The notes beneath the pieces are model-generated. The model was given only the letters and a program-made list of their open reading frames with translations, ran no database searches and was not told the DNA's origin. The position numbers and the translations under genes are program-made. From Amoebophrya sp. A120 (taxonomy: Eukaryota; Sar; Dinophyceae; Syndiniales; Amoebophryaceae), in NCBI GenBank assembly GCA_905178155.1, contig CAJINV010000003.1, positions 11,268,793 to 11,332,792 on the forward strand: a stretch of DNA of 64,000 nucleotides, written 5' to 3'. Below are positions 1 through 9,637 of this stretch, in pieces (the stretch's first letter is position 1; the number at the start of each line of letters is the position of its first letter).

Positions 1-3000
1 CCCATTGCGCGAAGCAGGAATGATGCGCTTTTTTTTGTGTGAGATCGTCCCTGTCCATGTGGCACATAAGTAGCGTCGACAGAGGCACAACCCTGCCCCT
101 GGTGGTGCCTGTAAAAGTGCTCCCATTCCCATGGCCATGGTGAAAGAAGATCCTGACTCAAAGTGGAGTAGGGCGCGGAGCTCGATCGGCTCTTCGCACA
201 CAGTCCAACGGGATGGCGTTTCTTTTGGTTCATGCCCTGGGAAGAAAGCGTCTAGCTGCGGGAAGCGTCTTTCTTTCTTCTTGTGTCGATCATTTACATT
301 TTCGTGCACTCGTCGCTTGGCCCTTTTTACTGTTGCATGGCGTTCCTTTTTGTCAGGCCGATGCCCCTGCTTGAGAAATTGGTGGGGGTGTGTTGCCGCT
401 GGTAGCTCCTTGTGACGGCGATAAAAAACCCACATTGCAGCTGCGGCGGGAAGGATTTTCCTAAAGTCCACGTCGCCGCGTTTCGCTTGGTGAATGCCGG
501 CGACTTTCTCCCGCTATATGATCGGCGTCCCCGCCCTTCTTATGTGCTTCTAAACGGGAGCGACTTGGTGCATGGACGTACGAAGTTGCGAATACTTAAA
601 GCATCGATCTACGAAGAGAAACGCTAGGACCCGGAGCCTGATACTGGGAAATATTTGTTGGTAGTTTTTTTCCTCGATGTTCAGTTTTTTTCAACTTCAA
701 AATTCCGACATCGATTTGGAATTGGTCTCGGTACTCAGTTTCCATTTGAAATCGCTAAGAGTCACCAACTCCAACTCAACTTCGAAATAGGCTCGGGAGG
801 CCGATTCTGATTTCGAATTCATTGGATTGGTTCGCCACTTTTGATATTGAAGCTCTTGGCTTCAATTTTGATCCACTGGCGCAGACGTCCGTAGCGTTTC
901 AATTTTGTAGGTGTCCTTGGCGTTGCCGTTGCGCGGCCTACGGCCTTGTGATGCGCGCGGCAGGCTACTCCGCAATGCGATCGATGGAGGGTGGGACCTG
1001 CACCGGCGACAGGCGCTACGCACTCAACAAGCTAACAAGCTGCAACCTTCCAGACCCAGACACGTCTGCAATTCACGATAGAACCTAACCGGAAACAAGT
1101 GCACCCAAAAGAGGGCCCTCTCCGTCTCGGTTAGCAGCCGAATCGCTTTAATTGACAAGGGCACGCCCCCGAGCGTGTTGGCTCGCTATTATTATAGGAT
1201 GAAGCGAAAAGAACTCAACTCCCGCATTGCAACGCTGCCCCGGTGGGCGGTGAGAGGGAGAGCCTATCTACAAGAGACTAGTGACCCTCTGCCAAGTTGT
1301 GGCGCTGCCTGCGGGGGGAGGCGCACGACTGTCGGCAGGTCGTCTGCTTATGGAAAGGCACTTTTATATATCTGTCTTGTGTTGATCCTCGAAAGACCAC
1401 TGCCCTGCGCGCCTTTTTTTGTCGGCCATGATTTGATCCCACCTGCGATTTTGCGTCTGTTTTTGGGTAAGATATTCCTGCCATAGCGCTCGGGCGAGGA
1501 GTATTCCACACAACAGCAGCAGCAACAGGGGTGTGCGCGATGTTGTTGGGACTCGCCGTACGGTGTGCAAAAGAATCAGCTCCATACTTCTCGTATGTGG
1601 AGGCGACAAGCCCACACGACTACCCCACGTTCTTCAAAGCAACTTTTATTTCTGTAAGTATCTTTCTACTCCTCCTAATCCTATACTTTTCTTGAGCGAT
1701 GAGATTTGCTTTGCCTCCTCTTCCAGACTTTACCTGATTTCATGCAAAAATGCATTTGCATGCCAAATTTTCATTTTGCGCTCGTCCTGTGCAAATGCGA
1801 TATCGCTATTTTCTATGAATTCGAATATTGCGTTTGCGAGAAGTGCAACACTTTTGCTACATTTCATATTCCTACGCACGCGACAGCTTTCAGGACGTCG
1901 AAACGGATTCTGCAAGCCGCTCTCTTCGTCTAATATTGGAAAAACATGTCTGTTTTAGTGTGGCCAGGTTGTACGGTCATGACACCATGTAACAACGTCT
2001 TGCGAGACAGAGTCCCATGATTCCTTTTGTGTCCGACAACATCATGTGTGTTTTTATGTGTAGTGAGGCCACCGAACGGCTCTAGCCGGCAAAACGGCCG
2101 GCAGTTTGCCATCCAGCCAGCAAAACGGCCGGCAGTTTTGAAGCGGTCGGAAGTAGGGTTTTTGCACAACTGAAAGGCTCAACTATCAAGCGGCCGGGGC
2201 TCTAATAACAAACGAGCTCGAGCGACCTCCAATTCTGTCGGTTGGCGCTTGATATAACGACGCAAGAGAGACGGCAAAAGGGGCGCCCTTCTGAGGCGCC
2301 CACCGCCTTGGTTTCGGGCGCTTTTTGGCGCCCAAAAGGCTCCGCAAAAGAAGACCGCGCAAAACTAAGTACACCGCGACTTCGGAGCATTGATTGACTG
2401 CCGGCGACCGCGAAGGTGGCCGCCTTTTCGCCAGCTGCCAAGCCTGCGAAGCTCTTCAAAACGCACAGCAGAGAAAAGCGAAAACGCAAAAACAAAAAAG
2501 CGCGTCACACTCATGGAGCGGGAGCCAGCCCGCACACCATGGGCCCAATTTTTTCCGTTTCCTGGGCCCGCCCCGGCGCACCCGCAGCGAGCCCATACTG
2601 TCGGGGTTGGCTTCCGGCCAGAAATTCTACAAATTTCCCAAAATAAATTTGCGACGCTTCTGAGTCGGCCGTCAGCGATTTCGCGCGGCGTAGCGCCAGT
2701 GTGGCGAGCCTGCAAAAACCGACTTTGCGGCAGGCCCGCGGCCATGGTGGAGGCGCGAAAATGCCCATCGTCTCATTACCCCCGCGTCCGCCCCGCCGGC
2801 TGTAATATAATTTGGCGCGTATCATGTTTTTGTTTTCTTTTTGTGGCCGCTGCATCAAGGCGCGGGCGCCGGGATCCACCGTGCGACGAGGTCTTCGTCT
2901 TGTAGACTAGTTTCAGGCATTAGCCACGCTTGAGAAGTCCTCTCCTGATGTCATTCCGAGGGAATTTGTCATGGTGGTCGCCCGATAAGTCGTTCACATC

Positions 3001-4131
3001 AAAGCAGCCACTTGCTTTCTGGGATTTCACCCTTCATGAGCTCGAGCCGCGGCGTGAAAAGGCAAGAACTTCACCTCTACTACTGCTTCTATGACGGTTT
3101 TTTATATATAGCTACTCCTACAACAGCGCTGGTGGTGGAGCTACGATTGGTATTGTGCAGCACTGCGCATGTTGTTGGGCGCACGCGTCTTCTTGCTTTA
3201 GGTGGTAGCTTATGGGATTCTCAAACGTGACACTCATACCTGTTGCGTGATTTGTACTGCGGAATTACAATCAGCATTGAAACGATCAAGCTACTCCGCG
3301 TGACAAATTATCGAAGGGCCAAACAGCATAAAAATCTGATCCAGATTTGTAAATGCAAGCTAAGACTATTTACTTGACTTTCGCTACTCTTGCGATGCGA
3401 ATTCCGCCATACTGCAGCTGGTGCACCACAAGAGAGGCTTGCGCTTGGGCTTGGAGTAGTACGAGAACGCGGAGCCCTATTCTACCGAATCTTCAATCGT
3501 CGTAAACAAGCCAACACGTCCGAGGCAGTCGACGAAAAAGATGAAAGACAAACACTATTAAGACAGCTACTCATTTCTCTAAGTGACAAATTATCGCTAC
3601 GACCAGCGGTAGCGGGGCGGATACTGGTGTGAAGTTTGAGTGAGATCACGTCGCTGTGTGTTGTCTCTTCTTATCCTGGTTTCTATTTCGTTTGTTGCCG
3701 ACGTCGTTGAGGGGCTACATGATGATAGCGGAGCCACAGTAGAGCTTGACACAAGCTGACACGGCTACTTCGGCACGCCAAAAGGAAAAGCTCTGTGCCG
3801 CACTGTTTTTGTGTTGCTCTTGGTTTATTAATGAGAGCGAAAGCACATCCTAAGCCTAACAGAGAGCGAAGAGGTCAGATGCCGCTGATTTCGTGAGCGA
3901 GGAAATCATGTCGCACGGAGTCCAGGTGGATCGACTAAATTCAAATTGCTAGCAAAATCAATGGGCTTGCCGCGCGATTTAGAATGCGGGCACGGGTACG
4001 CACATCAGGAGAAGTTGATCCGTGTCAATCATCGCGCTTGTACGAGTATGGAACACGCTATGGAAAGACCCTGCAGAAGCTGTGACAAGCACGGATAGGG
4101 CCGCAGTTTCTTGGAGCGCGCACGGTGCGCA
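1..4131. other. Gene-poor left end
   Basis: No convincing gene. The open frames are short, lack good starts and are not supported by introner-bounded exons. Near 1,049-1,081 lies an isolated copy of the introner right end (CCAGACCCAGA followed by a TGCAATTCA tail), so an introner may end there, but its left arm was not found. An open frame at 3,378-3,632 has a protein-like C-terminal half but no ATG; it could be an exon. Positions 2,060-2,800 are a MITE, listed separately. Confidence 0.5.
2060..2800. mobile_element. MITE copy 1 (about 740 bp)
   Basis: Starts with GTAGTGAGGCC and ends with a diverged inverted copy (CGTCTCATTAC near 2,769-2,779), then a GC-rich tail. The interior carries hallmarks of this family: repeated AAAACGGCCGGCAG blocks, paired GGGGCGCCC / GGCGCCC segments and a later ATGGGCCC segment. 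It encodes no recognisable protein; the long open frames inside it (for example 2,390-2,905) recur only as part of the repeat. It is the most diverged full-length copy here. Confidence 0.75.
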
Positions 4132-4989
4132 ATGTTGCCTTTGCGCCTTCTATTTTGCCGGCGCTGTGTCGTCGTCTCCTGTGTAATCTCGCTCGCGACC
4201 TGGACACCCGTGTCCGTGTTCTCGGTCGATGCCGATGCTCAGCACAGGAGCAATCACGTCGGCGGCGACGAAACTAAAAAGCACGAGGAGAAGAACCAAG
4301 ATCACCACGGCGACGGTCATCACGGTCATCACGATCACGGTCATCACGGCCACACGACCAAGTTGGCCGCTCATCACGGTAATCAACAGGAGAAAAGGCA
4401 GGACACCAAAACCAATTTGGCCGCTCATGACGGTCATCACGATCACGGCCATCACGATCACGGTCATCACGGTCATCACGGCCACACCAAGTTGGCCGCT
4501 CATCACGGTAAGCAACAGGAGAACAGGCAGGACACCAAAACCAATTCGGCCGCTCAAGACGGTGGTCACACGAGCGACCATCACGGTGATCTTCAACAGA
4601 AGAACAGACACCACAGCAAGAGCATCGCCAAAACGCACGACGGCGGCGGCCATCAAAACGGCGACCACGTACACACGAAAAACAAAAATCGCGCCAGCTC
4701 TGGTCCACATAGCGCGCTGGCCCGACTCAAGACACTTGTTAAAAAACCTACGACGTCGGCTTCCACATCCGCCTCAAGAAAAGGAAATGTAGCTTCCCGC
4801 GCCGCCTCCGCCACAAAAAACGTAGCTTCCCGCACCGCCTCCGGCGCAAGAAATATAGCTCACCGCACCGCCTCCGGCGCAAGACATACAGCTCTCCGCG
4901 CCGCCTCCGCCTCAAAAAAAGCAGCTTCCCGCGCCCTGTCGATGGTCGCGCGAGGGCGGCGGGGACTGATGGAACGGAAGGCAGCTTAG
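4132..4989 (+). CDS. Secreted histidine-rich repeat protein
   Basis: A 285-residue single-exon reading frame. I chose the ATG at 4,132 rather than the upstream TTG because it opens directly into a signal peptide: a short basic stretch, then a hydrophobic core (CVVVSCVISLATW) and a likely cut after ADA near residue 37. Residues about 45-170 are repeats of HHGHHDHG type alternating with KLAAHHG and QDTKTN units, so the tract is duplicated internally. Residues about 205-285 are basic and contain five or six 12-13 residue repeats built on ASRTASGARN. Such a tract could bind metal ions or haem, as in other histidine-rich proteins, but that is inference. No intron signal interrupts it. A minus-strand frame over the same region is a shadow of the codon bias. 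Confidence 0.8.
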   Translation: MLPLRLLFCRRCVVVSCVISLATWTPVSVFSVDADAQHRSNHVGGDETKKHEEKNQDHHGDGHHGHHDHGHHGHTTKLAAHHGNQQEKRQDTKTNLAAHDGHHDHGHHDHGHHGHHGHTKLAAHHGKQQENRQDTKTNSAAQDGGHTSDHHGDLQQKNRHHSKSIAKTHDGGGHQNGDHVHTKNKNRASSGPHSALARLKTLVKKPTTSASTSASRKGNVASRAASATKNVASRTASGARNIAHRTASGARHTALRAASASKKAASRALSMVARGRRGLMERKAA

Positions 4990-7817
4990 GGGGGAAAACC
5001 GGGCGTGGCGACGTGGGTTCCGCAGCAATTTTTGCAAGGCCACGCAAGTGGCCCCCTTAGGGCGGAAGGACGCCCCGCTGCTCTGTCTGACCAGCTTGTT
5101 GCAATAACAAAGCGCAGCGAGCGCGCAAAGCCCCGGCCGGGAGTTCGGCTCAACATTTCCCAAGAATTGCGAGAGCCGGCGCCGAGGGCTCCGCCTTGGC
5201 GCGCAGTGCGTGGGGTCCTTGCCAGCCAGGCTTTTTCGCCAACGTGCGGGCGCCTGGTCGGAATCAAGCAACAGAGAGAAGCAGCTGCGCCAACGCCATA
5301 TCATGGCCGGCGCGCTCATTTATAAATTTGCAGCCTGTAGTGCTGGGCCTCGGGCTCGGGCGCTCCTGTTTTAAGTACAAATCTCGCAGCACTACAACCA
5401 TGGTTCGACGGGCTCACCCAAATTGAAAGCGGCGCCCCCGATGCTGCACACAGTGAGGCCACAACACGCAAGGCGCCTCTCTCTGTGTCTGTCGTTGCGT
5501 CTGTGTGTGAGCAAGCTATAGCTTCGCCGCTCTGTAATTTCTGACTGAAATAGAACACGGCAACGCAAGAAGAGCCACCGCGCCAAACCTCAGGCCGCTT
5601 TCGTTCATGGCCCGGCTGCCTCCTTGCGGATGGTCCTTTCTTTCGTTGCTTGCCTTTCCGCGCGCCCCACGCACCCCGTCCCCGCCCGGATATGTGCCTA
5701 TGTCGAGCGCCCCGGCCCGGTTGGGCGGTGTTTTTCTTTGTGTATGGCCTTTCTCCGGCGCCCGGCCGGGCGTGGGCCCGCCTGCGGCCCCTTTCAGACA
5801 GAAAGGCCCGCCTGCATGGGCCCCCCGCGGATCTTCCGTCTTGTTGGCGAAACAACAAAGGAGGCCGGGAAAGGGTTTCTGTTTGTTTCTAAGGGCGGCG
5901 CCCTTTTCTGGCCTCCCCGAATCCGCTTGGTAGGGCCAGTTGCGGGCCTGGCGGGCGCGCGGCCCTTTTGGAAAGTTTGGAGGCTATTTGGGGGCGGTCT
6001 AGAAATTTGGGCCTAGGGATGGAAAATGTAGAAAAGCTTCATACCTATAACGTACTAGCTAGCATGGGCGGGCATTGTTCTGAGCAGGATGGCGCTCATT
6101 GTTTGCGATTTTTGGCGTCCCCACTAGTATGTAGTGAGGTCACCGAACGGTTCTAACCGGGGAGTTTTTTTGCCACCTACCGTGAAAAACGGCCGGCAGT
6201 TTTGAAGCGGGCGGAAGTGTTTTTTGACAGAAAAAATTTTCAATTATCAAGCGGCCGGGGCTTTGATATCAAACAAGCCCGAGCGGATTCTATCGATTCG
6301 CACTTGATAAAACGACGCAAAGGAGCCGCCAAAAGGGGCGCCCTTCTGAGGCGCCCACCGCCTTGGTTTCTAGCGATTTGGGGCGCCCAAAAAGGGGCGC
6401 GCAAAAAACTCGCCCAAAATCAGAACAGCGAAACAGCATGGCGCGGCCCCGATTTCGGAGCATTTTGGGCGGCCGCGAAAGTGGCCGCCTTTTCGCCGGT
6501 TTCAATCAGAGCCTGGGAAGCTTTGCAAAAAGCGCCGGCGCGAAAAATAAAAACGCGAAAAAGAAAAAGCGCCCCAGACGCGCAATACCAATCCGCATGC
6601 TATGGGCCCGATTTTTCTTCGCTTTTTGGGCGCCCTCCGTGGAACCCGGATCGGCGCCATAGCATGGGGGCTGGGCTTCGGAAAGGAATTTCGAAGATTT
6701 GCCAAAATTTGCAACGTTTCTCGAGCGGCCGCCATACCGTGCGGCATAACGCTACTCACGGCGGTATGGCGGGCCCAGAAAAAGCAAAGCCGCGGCCAAG
6801 GCGGCGGCCGGCAAGAAAACGCCCACGACCTCACTACCTCCGCCCCGGCGGCTATATTTGGTACGGTCGGACCGTGCTAGAAATGCAGCCAGCGACCGCG
6901 CTAGAAGTGCCTACGTGGGCGAGCAGGTGAATATATATCCAAAAAATGGGCCGCATACTTCCAATTTCGAAATATGCGGCCCAGGCCGCAGGGGGCGCCG
7001 GGATCAATGGGGCACGGAGAGAAAGAGCGAGGGACGGCGCCGGGGCCAAGTTGCCTAGCTAGCACAAAGCCCAGGGCGTTCACACGCGGACGGCAGCCCC
7101 GGCGAGAGCGGAGGGGCAAAACTTGCAGTGCCTAAAGTAATATACCTCTCGTTCGACTTTACCTGTGGGCGCTTTTCTACTTGATTGAGCTAGCACCCTC
7201 GGCAGAAAGTCGCCCGGCAGATTTTTCATATTGCTCCGGCAAGAGTTCAAAGCCCTTGCCCCTGTGCCGGCCCCCATGCCGTGGGCGTGGATGAATGGCG
7301 CAAAGGTGTTGCGAACTAGGGAACGCAAACCGGTTTTGGGGTAGGGTTGGGGGATTAATAAATGCCGCGCGTTCGCTTGCAACCAAGAAAGGTTGCTGGC
7401 AGGCGGCTGCCGTTTTTTCTGAGGTCTCGCCGTCGCGACGGTATCTCGCTCCCTCCGCGCGCAACCGGCGCACAGGTTCAGGCCTTGTGTGTCCATAGCG
7501 AGTGGGGACACCTGAGCGAGGGCGCAGCCGGGGAATAGAAGGCTGCTGCAGCTTGTGCTGCAATTACAAGGCTAAGACAGCTATGCTAAGCCGGGCACTC
7601 CGCCCGTCCTAGCAGAACAGCTGAACGCGCGCACATGATGTCGGCGGACAGGGGCACTGCTTTCATGATGATGGAACAATCACCAACATCCGTCGGCCAC
7701 GAGGATTCAGATAGTTTCAGCTACAACACGAATACAGATAAAATTTGAATTAGAAAAGATAAACATAAAGAAGGGAAAAATAAAGAACAAAGAGCCTCCT
7801 ACTTCGGCTTCTCTTAA
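4990..7817. other. Non-coding GC-rich interval
   Basis: No exon is supported between the histidine-rich gene and 7,818. The interval holds a complete MITE (6,131-6,860) and, at about 6,025-6,070, a single arm resembling the inverted-repeat element at 13.7-14.9 kb (it shares TACTAGCTAGCATGG). At about 5,330-5,400 there is a small inverted pair (GTAGTGCTGGG / CAGCACTAC). Long open frames here follow the high GC content and do not look like proteins. Confidence 0.45.
6131..6860. mobile_element. MITE copy 2 (about 730 bp)
   Basis: A near-intact copy. The left end GTAGTGAGGTC (6,131-6,141) is the exact inverted complement of GACCTCACTAC at 6,827-6,837, followed by a conserved GCCCCGGCGGCTATATTT tail. 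The interior is closely similar to the copy at 44.1-44.9 kb, including the AAAAGGGGCGCCCTTCTGAG segment and an internal inverted pair around GCATGCTATGGGCCC / CCATAGCATGGGGG. It has no transposase; a non-autonomous DNA transposon is the best reading. Confidence 0.85.
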
Positions 7818-8318
7818 AACCAAAAGCAACTATTTACGCGCGCGCCCAATAGAAAAAGCTTCGGAACCCACGGCGTCGCGCTCGGTTTTCCTCACCAAGG
7901 AGCGGTCTGGGACCAGATCACCAAAAACCCAATTGCGAAGAAGGCCCTTGACAAATGGGCCAAGGGGAAAAAGCGTGGAGCAGACATGTTGAAAAAATTG
8001 AGGAGGTGGATCATTCTCGCCCGCAGTGACCGCCATCAACCGCCCTCATTTAAAGCGCTCGCCTCGACCATTTTCAAGAGGAAGGGCTCCACTCTCACAG
8101 CAAGCCATAGGCATGGCCACGACATCAAACTCATTAAGAGGATGCACACGGCCGCCCAGGTGATGGGGCGCTTTCTGAAGGATGTCGAGCGCGCAGCAAA
8201 AATGGCGGCGGAAACCGAACAACGGACCGGCTCGAAGGCGGAAGCCGAAGCGGCGTCACTACTTGAGCTGGGGATCTTGTCAGCGGATTTTATGAAAAAT
8301 GCCTGCGAGTCCTATTAG
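7818..8318 (+). CDS. Coding exon, helical basic protein (unknown)
   Basis: An open frame of 166 codons bounded by an upstream TAA at 7,815 and a TAG at 8,316. The first ATG is at 7,986, but the 50 codons before it also look like protein (DQITKNPIAKKALDKWAKG), so this is probably an internal or terminal exon. The product is rich in Lys, Arg and Ala and predicted helical, ending with EAASLLELGILSADFMKNA. No family is recognised. The stop may lie inside an insertion that starts near TATTAGACC (8,313), as happens with introners elsewhere in this window. The exon may belong with those at 9.5, 13.2 and 15.4-17.9 kb. Confidence 0.55.
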   Translation, partial: NQKQLFTRAPNRKSFGTHGVALGFPHQGAVWDQITKNPIAKKALDKWAKGKKRGADMLKKLRRWIILARSDRHQPPSFKALASTIFKRKGSTLTASHRHGHDIKLIKRMHTAAQVMGRFLKDVERAAKMAAETEQRTGSKAEAEAASLLELGILSADFMKNACESY

Positions 8319-8660
8319 ACCCGCACTACAGCAATCGCATTGGTCCTGTCGCTCGTACTGGTCGCCCCCTTTTGGCGTGGCGCCAGGGCCCCGCCCAAGA
8401 TGACCTGCCCAGCGGCCTGCGCCGCTTAGTCTACCCCGCTCGCGTCGCCGCCCCTTCGCATCTTGGAAAGTCGTGGTCGCATCGAGCGACCAAATGCTCA
8501 CTAGTAGTAGGGGAACACCTACGCTTTGCGCTTTATCAGGCACTTCTTGCACGTTGTGCTCCGGCTTTCGCCACGTGGGACCCCGTGGGCAGAAGAGAGG
8601 CACTTATCCACACACGCGCCGCGCCCATTTCTAGCTAGGTACAATCTAGGTTGTCTTCTT

Positions 8661-8865
8661 ATTCATTTTCAATCGAGCCACTCCTAGGCTTAGGCTTAGG
8701 TAGGCCGCCACGGCCGCCGGCACGGGATCGCTGTCGACGGCGACGCGTCCGTCTCCCCTTCGATCTCCGACTTCTTCGGCTGCACAAGTTCGATCCGGAA
8801 GTGTTTAGTTTAGGTTTCAGGGTTTACGTTTAGGCCGCGCTGATTCATTTTCAATCGACCCACTC
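8661..8865. repeat. Telomere-like block between direct repeats
   Basis: Two short runs of TTAGG/TTTAGG-type motifs (about 8,684-8,705 and 8,804-8,835) enclose a conserved GC-rich core. The block is flanked by direct repeats of about 23 bp beginning ATTCATTTTCAATCGA at 8,661 and 8,843. A homologous block without the flanking repeats lies at 20,470-20,612. Just downstream (about 8,878-8,935) a unit containing ACAATGTTCAGCTCGCTACG occurs twice in tandem. Confidence 0.7.
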
Positions 8866-9472
8866 TATAGGATGCGCACGCCCACAATGTTCAGCTCGCT
8901 ACGCGCCCACAATGTTCAGCTCGCTACGTTCGCTACGCTCCTACCCTAGGATTTTAGTTTCCAATATGAAAAACCGCGCCTGTAGTGTGGCTTTCGACAG
9001 AGAAAAATAAAAATCGGCGCACGCTAGCTGGTGGTGTGATCGCTTTCAAGTACTTACGCCCGTATAGAGCGCTACTGCTCCAGGGTAGGGGCGCCATTCC
9101 ATCAATAAAACCGCTTCGCGCTGCATTCTAAGGGAACTGGTCAGTGAATGGAAGTAGACACGTAACAGGATCAGTTAGCGCCGAAATAAATCCGTCAAAG
9201 TCGTCCCGGTCAGAGAGGACGAGGATCAGAGCACGCCTCAAGGGCTGGCGCGCGCGCTCGTCTTGCGTCATCGCTGAGGGGCAGGCGAATGCCCTACGTA
9301 GATCGCAGCAGCAGGCGCGTGCTCGCGTATCCTCTAGCGGCAGCGTGGTCGGAATGTGTTGAAGGGGGCCGGCAGCAGCCAGCCACTCACTGCGCTCGTA
9401 TGGGGCTCGTATAGGTCCGACTGCTCGTATCTGTTGGGCGCCTCGTATTGGCCTTGCGTTCTCATAAAATAA

Positions 9473-9637
9473 AAATCCACTTCGTGGTCACTGGCATCCG
9501 TAGGGCACGACTTGTGGAATATGGTCACGAGCGCAGTCCAGGCCATTCAGACTATGACTTCAAAGCTCGCGGAGTTCTTCGGTAAATTGCTTACGTGGGT
9601 ATTTCCCCCAGAAACGGATGACTCAGAAAAGAGCGGA
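9473..9637 (+). CDS. Coding exon upstream of a large insertion
   Basis: Open from just after a TAA at 9,470. It encodes a helical segment (SAVQAIQTMTSKLAEFFGKL, then TWVFPPETDDSEK); the first ATG is at 9,521. The frame runs into the left arm of the 9,634-13,233 inverted repeat. Joining after the Lys codon to AGC GCC GCG GTG at 13,232 keeps the frame open, so the two may be consecutive exons. The flanks share only a short AGC, so the junction is uncertain. Function unknown. Confidence 0.5.

Noticed and set aside
2390-2905. 171-codon plus-strand frame and several antisense frames
   Set aside because: They lie inside MITE copy 1 and recur only as part of that repeat; composition is not protein-like.
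4150-4710. 186-codon minus-strand frame
   Set aside because: Antisense shadow of the histidine repeats; the Val/Met pattern is what reverse-complemented His/Asp codons produce.
6202-6930. 242-codon frame
   Set aside because: Lies within MITE copy 2; the same frame is broken in other copies.
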